A stretch of 26,207 nucleotides of DNA from a virus: positions 1 to 26,207 of IMG/VR virus record IMGVR_UViG_3300025450_000108. The stretch is one strand, 5' to 3'. This document shows positions 17,681 to 24,994 of this stretch, piece after piece (position 1 is the first letter of the stretch; every line of letters begins with the position of its first letter). The notes beneath the pieces are model-generated. The model was not told the DNA's origin, made no database searches, and saw nothing but the letters and a program-made list of their open reading frames with translations. The position numbers were made by a program, and so were the translations under genes.

Positions 17681-19171
17681 ATGGCATATACAATCAATCA
17701 CTATAACGGAACGTTACTTGTAACAGTCGCCGACGGTACTGTTGATGCTACCACAGATTTAAAATTAGTTGGTAAAAATTACGCAGGTTACGGATCAATT
17801 CAGAACGAAAATTTTGTCTATTTGCTAGAAAATTTTGCTAATAGTACTGCTCCTGCTAGCCCATTAACTGGACAAATTTGGTTCGATAGTGGCAACAGCA
17901 AATTGAAATTTTGGGACGGTAATCAATTCCGTACTACTGGCGGTGCTGAAATTGGGTCAGTAGCACCAAGCGGCTTAACAATAGGCGATTTTTGGTTTGA
18001 TACTACAACTAATCAGTTGTTTGCGTGGGGCGGAACTAGCTTTACTTTAATTGGACCCCAAGCAGTAGCTGGTTCAGCTACTACTGAAATGTTAAGTACT
18101 AGTGTTAAAGACACATTTGGTACAAGCCATACTGTAATTGAAGCTATTGATAACGGACAAACTATTTTTATTGTTAGTGCTGACAGTGCATTTACTCTAG
18201 ATAGTACTGTAAACCCTATTACTGGTTTCACACAAATACAGCAAGGTGTAACATTAGTTAATACAAACAATGGTTCACAGCCTGGACAAACACAAAGCAG
18301 TCACAGATTCTGGGGTACAGCTACAAATGCTGATCGTTTGGGCGGTCAATTAGCTAGCAATTATGTTCAAGCAGGCAGTGCATCTTTTAGCACAGTTGTT
18401 AACTTTGCAGACGTTGGCTATACCGTTGGTAATCCTGTTGCACGTTTACGTGTATTTAATAATAACAGTAGTACACCTACTATTCAAAACGAAAGCAACA
18501 ATACTATTGTTTTCCAAACAACAAATAATGCAACAACATTAACTCCACTACAATTAGTTAACTCAGATGTATTACCAGGTGTTACTGCAACTAGTAATTT
18601 AGGTAATGGATCTTACTCTTGGTTAAGTGTAACAGCTACTAATTTTTACGGAACAGCTACTAATGCTAATAATTTAGTTATTGGTGGAACTGCTTACGCA
18701 GGAAGCGTATCAACAAGTCCTGGTACAGTTGTTGCTCGTGATGGTAGCGGTAATATTAATGCTAATACATTTAACGGTGCAAGTACAACAAGCTACTACG
18801 CTGACTTGGCAGAAAAATACTTAACACAAGAAGAATATCCACCAGGAACAGTAGTTTGTGTAGGCGGGTCAGCTGAAGTTGTAGCGGCAAGTTATGGCGA
18901 TAAACCAATTGGGGCTATCAGTACAAACCCAGCTTATAAGATGAATTCTGCACTAGAAGGCGGCCAGTATGTAGCACTTAAAGGTCGTATTCCAGTTAGA
19001 GTAGTTGGCGGATGCAGTAAAGGAGATCAAATGGCAGCTTACGGTCACGGATTAGCTGTAAGTATGAATGTCATGTTTAGCCCAGATGATACAGTACCTA
19101 TTTGTTTTGCTGTTGCTCTTGAAGATTGTTCTGAGAGCGGTGAAACACTAGTTGAATGCGTAATACTTTAA
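17681..19171 (+). CDS. Tail fibre paralogue with shared N-terminal module and distinct C-terminal DLAEKY domain
   Basis: 496 aa. It is the third copy of the shared N-terminal module (VGKNYAGYG, YLLENFANSTAP, GQIWFD, GDFWFDTTTNQLF, residues about 1-205), followed by FWGTATNADRLGG. The C-terminal part, from about residue 370 (ADLAEKY..EEYPPGTVVCVGG, IGAISTNPAYKMN, VALKGRIPVRVVG), is a domain frequent at the end of marine phage fibre and virion proteins. It loosely resembles the C-terminal chaperone or autocleaving domains of phage appendages (peptidase G2 type), but no catalytic residue is identified here. The ATG has AGGAG at 17674-17678 and its own late-type octamer. Cys residues are enriched at the C-terminus (VVCVGG, GGCSKG, ICFAV, EDCSESG, VECVIL), which is unusual for this protein set. 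Confidence 0.83.
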   Translation: MAYTINHYNGTLLVTVADGTVDATTDLKLVGKNYAGYGSIQNENFVYLLENFANSTAPASPLTGQIWFDSGNSKLKFWDGNQFRTTGGAEIGSVAPSGLTIGDFWFDTTTNQLFAWGGTSFTLIGPQAVAGSATTEMLSTSVKDTFGTSHTVIEAIDNGQTIFIVSADSAFTLDSTVNPITGFTQIQQGVTLVNTNNGSQPGQTQSSHRFWGTATNADRLGGQLASNYVQAGSASFSTVVNFADVGYTVGNPVARLRVFNNNSSTPTIQNESNNTIVFQTTNNATTLTPLQLVNSDVLPGVTATSNLGNGSYSWLSVTATNFYGTATNANNLVIGGTAYAGSVSTSPGTVVARDGSGNINANTFNGASTTSYYADLAEKYLTQEEYPPGTVVCVGGSAEVVAASYGDKPIGAISTNPAYKMNSALEGGQYVALKGRIPVRVVGGCSKGDQMAAYGHGLAVSMNVMFSPDDTVPICFAVALEDCSESGETLVECVIL

Positions 19172-19195
19172 AATAGAAGTTAAAAAGGATAAAAA

Positions 19196-20098
19196 ATGGC
19201 TGGACAAGGCACCCAAATACTTGCTAGTGACTTTAATGCAATACAGTCAATTATTGCTACAGTGTTAGGCGCTGGCTCAGGCACACTAGGATACGGACAA
19301 ACAGTTACTAGTAGTCAAGTTGCTGTGGGACAAAAGATCACTGCGGCACAATGGATTGCATTAAGAAACGATTTACTTGCGGCTAGACAGCACCAAACTG
19401 GTAACAATGAAAGTGGAAATTTAACATTGCCTAATACAGGTATACTTGTTAAATATTCAGACTGGAATGCTTATTATCAATATGCACAACTTATACAAAC
19501 TAATGCACTAGTTCAACCTCCAGCTGGACAAGCATCACTAGCTACACTATCTTCTTCTCAAAGAACAACTGCATGGAATGGTACAATTAACCATACTGTA
19601 ACTCTTAATTTTGGTAGTAATGCTAATGCAAGATATTACTTTAATTCAGGGAGTAATATACAATTTAGTGCAAACCTAACAAATATTCCAGTCGACGGTA
19701 GCCAAGCTAAAGGCAACGACTGGGCAACTTTGTTATCCAATATGGGTACTATTACTATGAATTACAATAGCACTACAAATACTGGATCAGGAACTCCTGC
19801 AAGTAGTATTGGTTTTTATCAATTAACAACTAGCCCACAAACTTTGTTTACTAAAGCTACAAGCAGTCCTACATATACACCGAACCAATATGATATATAT
19901 GGACAAGTAGACGGTACTGGTAGTATTGTTACATTTACAATTTCTTTCCAAGATTTATCTGGTCAACCAAATGCTCCATGGGGAACAGATGAAAACGTAG
20001 AAGGTACTTTAACAAGTACAGTTCAAGGCTACTATGCTTCTGGTTCAAACGTTACAGTTGGCGGATATACTCCAAGTGTAACTAGTTCAGGACCTTAA
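19196..20098 (+). CDS. Probable phage structural protein, function unknown
   Basis: 300 aa. The N-terminal 70 residues (QILASDFNAIQSIIATVLGA, ITAAQWIALRNDLLAARQHQ) contain two short helical stretches. The rest is a Ser/Thr/Asn-rich beta-type region ending in repeats of polar residues (VQGYYASGSNVTVGGYTPSV). Composition matches the virion proteins upstream, and the N-terminal pattern is one I associate with structural genes of aquatic T4-like phages. There is no signal peptide. AAGGA (19185-19189) precedes the ATG. It is the last gene of the structural block: a different promoter type follows. Confidence 0.7.
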   Translation: MAGQGTQILASDFNAIQSIIATVLGAGSGTLGYGQTVTSSQVAVGQKITAAQWIALRNDLLAARQHQTGNNESGNLTLPNTGILVKYSDWNAYYQYAQLIQTNALVQPPAGQASLATLSSSQRTTAWNGTINHTVTLNFGSNANARYYFNSGSNIQFSANLTNIPVDGSQAKGNDWATLLSNMGTITMNYNSTTNTGSGTPASSIGFYQLTTSPQTLFTKATSSPTYTPNQYDIYGQVDGTGSIVTFTISFQDLSGQPNAPWGTDENVEGTLTSTVQGYYASGSNVTVGGYTPSVTSSGP

Positions 20099-20110
20099 TT
20101 ACCTAATCCA

Positions 20111-20139
20111 TTGACAAGATAATTAAAGTAGTATATTAT
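20111..20139 (+). promoter_or_regulatory. sigma70-type promoter (TTGACA, 17 nt, TATTAT)
   Basis: A perfect -35 hexamer TTGACA (20111-20116) is followed after exactly 17 nt by TATTAT (20134-20139, 5 of 6 to consensus). It sits in the 61-nt gap before the gene at 20160 and differs in type from the GATAAATA late elements upstream. It would drive the 20160-24354 cluster, probably using host RNA polymerase. Confidence 0.65.
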
Positions 20140-20149
20140 TGTATACTAC
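20128..20149 (+). promoter_or_regulatory. Perfect 8-bp inverted repeat overlapping the -10 (candidate operator)
   Basis: GTAGTATA (20128-20135), six-base centre TTATTG, TATACTAC (20142-20149). The arms are exactly complementary. The repeat covers the end of the spacer, the -10 and the expected transcription start, so a dimeric repressor site is a natural reading. A hairpin at the 5' end of the mRNA is less likely because the start would fall inside the repeat. Confidence 0.5.
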
Positions 20150-20159
20150 GGAGTTGTCT

Positions 20160-20510
20160 ATGGATGAGAGAATTGAAAAAGCGTTTAGTGTTGCCAACTA
20201 CATGTCAACACTATCTAATCAACGCAGAATAATATTAGAAGAATACAATCAAAAGTTGATATACTATATCAACGGTGCCACGTTCAAAATTAGTCCTGAA
20301 CTAATTAATTTTACCAAAACAGTTTTGGATATGGGTCATACAGAAGATGTGGCATTCTTAGATTCAAATAATTTCCCTGTTATTATCAACGATGTCCAAA
20401 AGTTTTTCGATGATATCTCACTGATATACTTTGAGTCAACTAACGACTATGCAGTTAAATATGCAGAATTAAGAAGTAAACGAAAAATTTCAGATATAGT
20501 TGAACTATGA
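20160..20510 (+). CDS. Small phage protein of unknown function
   Basis: 116 aa from the ATG at 20160. A TTG at 20139 in the same frame gives a longer form, but it lies inside the -10/inverted repeat. The ATG has GGAG (20150-20153) at a good distance, so it is preferred. The protein is acidic and helical (MDERIEKAFSVANYMSTLSN, LINFTKTVLDMGH, VQKFFDDISLIYFES), with no recognised domain, signal or membrane segment. It is the first gene of the cluster and overlaps the next by 4 nt (ATGA). Confidence 0.75.
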   Translation: MDERIEKAFSVANYMSTLSNQRRIILEEYNQKLIYYINGATFKISPELINFTKTVLDMGHTEDVAFLDSNNFPVIINDVQKFFDDISLIYFESTNDYAVKYAELRSKRKISDIVEL

Positions 20511-21355
20511 CAACAGGCGCAGTAATTTTTGCACAAAATAATTCATCTATCGATTATATAAAACTAGCGATTTTTGCGGCTAGTAAAATACACGAGCATT
20601 TAGAAATTCCTGTAAGCATAGCTACAGACAGTAAAGACTATTTGTTAAATGCATTTCCTGATCATAAATTTGATCAAATAATTGAATTACCATATTCTAA
20701 TCAAGCATCTACAAAAAAATTCTATGACGGAGCATTAAGCTCTAAATCATTGTCTTGGAAAAATCAGGACCGTGTTAACATTTTTAATTTAACGCCTTAT
20801 GATAGAACACTAGTTATTGACAGTGATTATATCATTAATTCTCCTGTTTTAAAATCTGCTTTAGAAAACAATTACGATTTTCAAATTTATCAAAATAGTT
20901 TTGATCTAGCGTTCGAACGATACAACGAAGAATTCCAAAGAATTAATCAATACAGTATTCCGTTTTTCTGGGCAACAGTTTTTATCTTTCAAAAAAATGA
21001 AGTTAATGAACTGTTTTTTAATTTAATTTCTTATATAAAAGAAAATTGGCAATATTTTAGATTGCTTTACAATATATCTTCTAATTTGTATAGAAATGAT
21101 TTTGCTTTTAGTATTGCTATACATATCATGAGTGGTAAAATTAATAATAATTTTGCCATAGAATTACCGGGAAAAATGATATATGCAACTGATAACGATA
21201 TATTAATCAGCGCCGATGGAAATAAGATGAAATTTTTAACACAGAAAAAAGATTATCTTGGAGAATACCTAGTGACAAAAACTACAGGATTAGACGTTCA
21301 TGTAATGAATAAATTAAGCCTTAGTAGATTTATAGATGGAGGTTTAGGTGTCTAA
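20507..21355 (+). CDS. Glycosyltransferase-like protein (first of a tandem pair)
   Basis: 282 aa. The N-terminal VIFAQNNSSIDYIKLAIFAA is a Rossmann-like strand-helix, and YDRTLVIDSDYII carries a DxD-type motif (D105-S-D107) where GT-A glycosyltransferases bind a metal and nucleotide sugar. The layout is like the GT8-type fold: strand, helix, then DxD near residue 105. It is paralogous to the next gene (FAQN..S.DYI.QA at the N-terminus; PYD.T.V.D.D at the DxD). There is no membrane segment, so it probably acts in the cytoplasm. Donor and acceptor are unknown. It overlaps its upstream neighbour by 4 nt and the next by 8 nt. Confidence 0.65.
   Translation: MTTGAVIFAQNNSSIDYIKLAIFAASKIHEHLEIPVSIATDSKDYLLNAFPDHKFDQIIELPYSNQASTKKFYDGALSSKSLSWKNQDRVNIFNLTPYDRTLVIDSDYIINSPVLKSALENNYDFQIYQNSFDLAFERYNEEFQRINQYSIPFFWATVFIFQKNEVNELFFNLISYIKENWQYFRLLYNISSNLYRNDFAFSIAIHIMSGKINNNFAIELPGKMIYATDNDILISADGNKMKFLTQKKDYLGEYLVTKTTGLDVHVMNKLSLSRFIDGGLGV
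21338..21350 (+). promoter_or_regulatory. Strong ribosome binding site defining a GTG start
   Basis: GGAGG (21338-21342) lies 5 nt before GTG (21348-21350), inside the end of the upstream gene. It supports GTG as the true start of the second glycosyltransferase-like gene, whose N-terminus then aligns with its paralogue. Confidence 0.7.
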
Positions 21356-22193
21356 AGGATTTTTAGTTTTTGCACAAAATTCAGATAGTGTTGATTATAT
21401 TCAACAGGCTTATGCATTGGCATTAAGTATCAAGTACAGTCAAAACACAGTTAAGAATATTAGTCTAGTAACTAACGATGTAGTTCCTGAAAAATATAGT
21501 AAAGTATTTGATCAAATAATTCCAATTCCCTGGTTTGATTCTGCAGGTGAAAGTCCGTTACAAGCCGAACATCGCTGGAAACTTTATTATACTACACCTT
21601 ATGATGAAACAATAGTGTTAGATGCAGACATGTTTGTGTTAGGAGATATTAGTCTATGGTGGGATTATTGTAGTAATTTTGATATCAAATTTTGCAATAA
21701 AATAAGAAATTATAAGTTAGAACCAATATTACAAGATACTTACCATCGTAAAACATTTATTGCTAATAATTTACCTAACCCATATTTTGCTTTACACTAT
21801 TTTAAAAAGAATCAACCTAGTTTTGAATTTTATAAAATATTAGAATTTGTTGTAAAAAATTGGGAATTTTGTCGTGGAACATTTGCACCATTAGAACCTC
21901 AAGAATGGATCAGTATGGATTTAGCCGCATCTATTGCACTAGTTATCTCTGGCATGCAAGATGACGCTATTGACATATTAAATCCTTTAGAATTTATACA
22001 TATGAAACCGGCAATACAAGGTTGGAATTCTACACCAATCAGTTGGAGAAATTATGTTAATTCTGTATTGAATTCTAAAGGAGAATTTGTAGTAGGTAAC
22101 ATCAAGCAAGAAAAGATTTTTCATTATGTTGAAAAATCTTTTATAAATGAAAAAATAATTAATCGTTTAGAGGAGTTAGCATATGGCTCGTAA
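21348..22193 (+). CDS. Glycosyltransferase-like protein (second of a tandem pair)
   Basis: 281 aa from a GTG start with GGAGG 5 nt upstream. Residues 4-24 (GFLVFAQNSDSVDYIQQAYA and following) match the paralogue before it. YDETIVLDADMFVLGD holds D92-A-D94, the DxD motif, in a context typical of GT-A enzymes (hydrophobic strand, DxD, then a short turn). Late motifs such as EWISMDLAASIAL and EFIHMKPAIQGWN (a late His near the C-terminal third) fit such a fold. It differs enough from its twin to suggest another sugar or acceptor. Activity is inferred from motifs only. It overlaps the next gene by 11 nt. Confidence 0.68.
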   Translation: MSKGFLVFAQNSDSVDYIQQAYALALSIKYSQNTVKNISLVTNDVVPEKYSKVFDQIIPIPWFDSAGESPLQAEHRWKLYYTTPYDETIVLDADMFVLGDISLWWDYCSNFDIKFCNKIRNYKLEPILQDTYHRKTFIANNLPNPYFALHYFKKNQPSFEFYKILEFVVKNWEFCRGTFAPLEPQEWISMDLAASIALVISGMQDDAIDILNPLEFIHMKPAIQGWNSTPISWRNYVNSVLNSKGEFVVGNIKQEKIFHYVEKSFINEKIINRLEELAYGS

Positions 22194-22794
22194 AAAACCG
22201 GCTCCTCCACCTAAGCATATTTCCGATATATTTTATGCATATTATGATGCTGAGACAAAACAATTATTATCTATTACAAACGAAAAAATAAATCTTTATA
22301 AAGATTATCTTGAAGTAGATTACGATACCTATGAAAGATTAGTTTCGGGTAAAGAAAAATTTAGCGACTATTTACTAGGACTAGTTAAGGAAGGTGAAAC
22401 AACTAGTTTGCAATTAATTTCAGCAGTCGAACAAGCGTATAATTTTAAAAATACCATGCTGGAAGTTGTAACTGAAAATTCAGTTAAAGATCCTGAATTA
22501 TTAGTTGAGTGGAATGGTCCTAAAAAAGAATGGAATTTCTTTTTATCAGTCTCGGCTAAAAGCAGACTTACTGTAAAATTAGACAATGCAAAAGTTTTGT
22601 TTTTTATTATTTTAGAAAATGATTATGATTTTTTGATTAGGACTATTATTATTGATTCAAATGATTTGTTTTCAAAACAATGTGTTGGAGTTGCATTTGA
22701 AAGTGATTTTGAATTAAAGATAGATAAAATTAATATTGCAACAAAACTAATTTTTGAAAGTCAAAAATTAAGGATTATAAATGACAACAATTAA
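22183..22794 (+). CDS. Unknown protein between the two glycosyltransferase-like pairs
   Basis: 203 aa. It begins with a basic, Pro-rich stretch (MARKKPAPPPKHISDIFYAY), followed by a mixed alpha/beta sequence (YYDAETKQLLSITNEK, then LEVDYDTYERLVSGKEKFSD). The C-terminal half is rich in beta strands, Lys and Phe. I recognise no family, signal peptide or membrane helix. The ATG has AGGAG (22171-22175) and overlaps the upstream stop. The end overlaps the next gene by 14 nt, so it is firmly part of the cluster and may serve it as scaffold or partner; that is a guess from position only. Confidence 0.75.
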   Translation: MARKKPAPPPKHISDIFYAYYDAETKQLLSITNEKINLYKDYLEVDYDTYERLVSGKEKFSDYLLGLVKEGETTSLQLISAVEQAYNFKNTMLEVVTENSVKDPELLVEWNGPKKEWNFFLSVSAKSRLTVKLDNAKVLFFIILENDYDFLIRTIIIDSNDLFSKQCVGVAFESDFELKIDKINIATKLIFESQKLRIINDNN

Positions 22795-23680
22795 AGTTAT
22801 AGAACAAGACATTATATTTCTCAGCTACAACGAACCAAATGCTGAAAAAAACTATGCAGATTTATTAACAAAAGTGCCTTGGGCTAAACGTGTACATGGA
22901 GTAAAAGGTTCGGATGCGGCACATAAAGCCTGCGCGGCATTAAGTGAAACAGAATACTTTACTACAGTAGATGGTGATAATATAATTGATCCAAAGTACT
23001 TAGAAGTTGAAATTGAAATAGATGGTAAACAATTTACTGACGAAAATGTGTTTAGTTGGGCAGGTAATGTTCATGTTAACGGACTAAAGTACGGTAATGG
23101 CGGACTTAAATTATGGACACGTAAATTTGTCAACGAAATGAAAACACATGAAAATAGTGATCCAGATGATGTGCAAGGTCGTGTTGAGTTTTGTTTTGAT
23201 CAAAGATATTACCAGTTTAATGAGTGTTATAGTGAAAGTTTTACCAATGCAACTCCTGAGCAAGCATGGAGAGCAGGATTCAGAGAAGGTGTTAAAATGT
23301 GCCTAGTACAAGGTGCAAGAGTAAACAATATAAGTGAAATCTGGTGGCAAAATTATCATAGATTATTAATTTGGTGTAGTGTTGGCGCTGATGCCGAAAA
23401 CGGTATTTGGTCAATATTAGGAGCTAGAGAAGGAGCTTATAAAACTCTTTTAACAGATTGGGATTATAGTAATGTTAGAGATTTTGATTGGTTAACTGAA
23501 TTTTGGGCAACTACTCACGCACAGGCAGAACCCGAAGAAATAACAAAATACATAAACACTCTTGCAAAAGAATTAATGGCTAAATCAAAATTAGAAATTG
23601 CCAATTTAGATGGAGCAGGTAGCAAATTTTTTAAAACTGTTTATAGCCCTATGCCTCGTAGTATCCGTAAAAAAGTATAA
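22781..23680 (+). CDS. Glycosyltransferase-like phage protein (third, GT-A type)
   Basis: 299 aa. The N-terminal IIFLSYNEPNAEKNYADLL is a GT-A-like first strand and helix, followed by VPWAKRVHGVKGSDAAHKAC and YFTTVDGDNIID with D64-G-D66 as the DxD-like motif. A later conserved-looking stretch (GLKYGNGGLKLW) and EQAWRAGFREGVKM..LIWCSVGAD..GAREG recur in the next gene, marking the two as paralogues. I recall this family among T4-like aquatic phages, annotated as glycosyltransferase or hypothetical. The ATG is preceded by AAGGA and lies within the end of the previous gene. Function is inferred from fold-level motifs. Confidence 0.62.
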   Translation: MTTIKVIEQDIIFLSYNEPNAEKNYADLLTKVPWAKRVHGVKGSDAAHKACAALSETEYFTTVDGDNIIDPKYLEVEIEIDGKQFTDENVFSWAGNVHVNGLKYGNGGLKLWTRKFVNEMKTHENSDPDDVQGRVEFCFDQRYYQFNECYSESFTNATPEQAWRAGFREGVKMCLVQGARVNNISEIWWQNYHRLLIWCSVGADAENGIWSILGAREGAYKTLLTDWDYSNVRDFDWLTEFWATTHAQAEPEEITKYINTLAKELMAKSKLEIANLDGAGSKFFKTVYSPMPRSIRKKV

Positions 23681-24354
23681 TGTACGATATAATTTTTATC
23701 AGCTATAACGAAGTATATGCAGAAGAAAATTTTGCAAAACTTAAAGAGCGATTTCCTCTAGTAAAACGTGTGAGCAATGTACAAGGAATACACAATGCTC
23801 ATATAGCTGCCGCCAAAAGATCATTTACTAAAATGTTTTGGGTAGTAGATGCTGATGCTATTATACTAGATTCATTTGATTTTAAATATCAAATTCCAGG
23901 TGATTGGGAATTAGAAACTGTGCATGTTTGGCGCAGTCGTAATCCAGTCAATAATTTAGAATACGGCTATGGTGGTGTTAAACTGTTACCAAAAAAATTA
24001 ACATTAGCTATGGATACGTCATCTATAGACATGACAACAAATATCAGCAAGAACTTTAAGGTAATGGACGAAGTTAGTAACATAACTGCATTTAATACTG
24101 ATGAATATAGTACATGGCGCAGTGCATTTAGGGAGTGTGCCAAACTAGCTGTGATTGCCGATACTGAAGCAAATGAAAGATTAGATATATGGTGCAATGT
24201 TGCCCAAGGTGACTATGCAGAATTTGCTATAAAAGGCGCTTGTGCTGGTAGGAGTTACGGAGAAAAAAATGCCTCCAATCCGGAGGCACTGTCTAAGATA
24301 AATGATTTTACTTGGCTACAAGATCAGTGGCAAGCGGAAAAATTTCAGCAATAA
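23680..24354 (+). CDS. Glycosyltransferase-like phage protein (fourth, shorter paralogue)
   Basis: 224 aa. It has the same plan as the gene before it: IIFISYNEVYAEENFAKLKE, FPLVKRVSNVQGIHNAH, FWVVDADAIILD (D57-A-D59), EYGYGGVKLLPK, STWRSAFRECAKLAV and LDIWCNVA. It is about 75 residues shorter, mostly at the C-terminal end. The start overlaps the preceding stop (TAATG). The 3' end runs 47 nt antisense into thyX and contains the terminator of the minus-strand operon (24262-24288), so those codons serve two roles. No separate plus-strand terminator is visible. Confidence 0.65.
   Translation: MYDIIFISYNEVYAEENFAKLKERFPLVKRVSNVQGIHNAHIAAAKRSFTKMFWVVDADAIILDSFDFKYQIPGDWELETVHVWRSRNPVNNLEYGYGGVKLLPKKLTLAMDTSSIDMTTNISKNFKVMDEVSNITAFNTDEYSTWRSAFRECAKLAVIADTEANERLDIWCNVAQGDYAEFAIKGACAGRSYGEKNASNPEALSKINDFTWLQDQWQAEKFQQ
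24262..24288 (-). terminator. Intrinsic terminator of the thyX operon
   Basis: Read on the minus strand: GCCTCC, five-base loop, GGAGGC (24287-24271), followed by ATTTTTTTCT. The stem is GC-rich, in strong contrast to the AT-rich surroundings, and starts about 20 nt after the thyX stop. On the plus strand the hairpin has no U-tract after it, so it acts only for the minus strand. Confidence 0.75.
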
Positions 24355-24994
24355 CTTTTGCACATGCAATAGCAACTTCTTGATGCTCTTTTTGTGTGCC
24401 ATTAGCACTACGTAATTCAATAAAATGAATCCAACTACGTAGTGTGCCATTCATATACAAACGACTTTCAATCAATCCTTCTGGTAGTACAGCACGAGCT
24501 TGTTCTTTAGCAATACCTTTTAGTATAGCCCATTCATATGCGTCACGTGATTGTTTAATCACTAGCTCTTGCATACGTTCCCACTGATAAACAAGGAATC
24601 GATCTTCGTCATTATTATGAACATCTAACTCTACACTATTTTGTCTATTCTTGAAGTCTTGCCTTCTGGCATCTCTAAGTACAAAGTTGAGATCCTTTGT
24701 CGGGTCAGCATAGCGTTGGCTAAACTCTTGGAAACTAAAACTTCTGTGTCTAAGGATTTGACGGGCAATGTCTCTAGTTGTTGTAATTTCGATGCAAGCT
24801 GAGACCATTTCAAGTGGGCTCCAATGCTGGTGTTTGATGAGATACTTGATAAGCTTCTCACTAGTTTCTGTGTTGAGTTGATTGCTTGGGTTTGAAACTC
24901 GGGCACAGAAGGCAATGAGTTCTTGGGCGTCAGTGATTCCCATGCTAGCAAATTCTTCAGTTGGCTGGCTGTAACTAAGTAATCTAACATTCAT
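24308..24994 (-). CDS. thyX: Flavin-dependent thymidylate synthase ThyX
   Basis: 228 aa, the usual ThyX length. The signature RHRx7S is intact: R82-H83-R84 through S92, continuing Q-R-Y (RHRSFSFQEFSQRY). The C-terminal part has the expected LPEGL..R.YMNGTLRSWIHF then IELR segment that binds dUMP and folate. The enzyme makes dTMP from dUMP using methylene-tetrahydrofolate, FAD and NADPH, and supplies dTTP for phage DNA replication. The ATG overlaps the upstream stop (TAATG), so it is last in a minus-strand operon of four genes and is followed directly by an intrinsic terminator. Its 3' end overlaps the convergent plus-strand gene by 47 nt. No broken or missing catalytic residue was seen. Confidence 0.95.
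   Translation of the reverse strand: MNVRLLSYSQPTEEFASMGITDAQELIAFCARVSNPSNQLNTETSEKLIKYLIKHQHWSPLEMVSACIEITTTRDIARQILRHRSFSFQEFSQRYADPTKDLNFVLRDARRQDFKNRQNSVELDVHNNDEDRFLVYQWERMQELVIKQSRDAYEWAILKGIAKEQARAVLPEGLIESRLYMNGTLRSWIHFIELRSANGTQKEHQEVAIACAKVIAEIFPLATDLVAK

Noticed and set aside
20139-20159. TTG start giving a 123-aa form of the gene at 20160
   Set aside because: The TTG falls in the -10/inverted repeat, while the ATG at 20160 has GGAG at proper spacing.
24631-24990. 119-codon ORF in another frame inside thyX
   Set aside because: The thyX frame carries the intact RHRx7S signature. The alternative frame is a shadow with no recognisable content.
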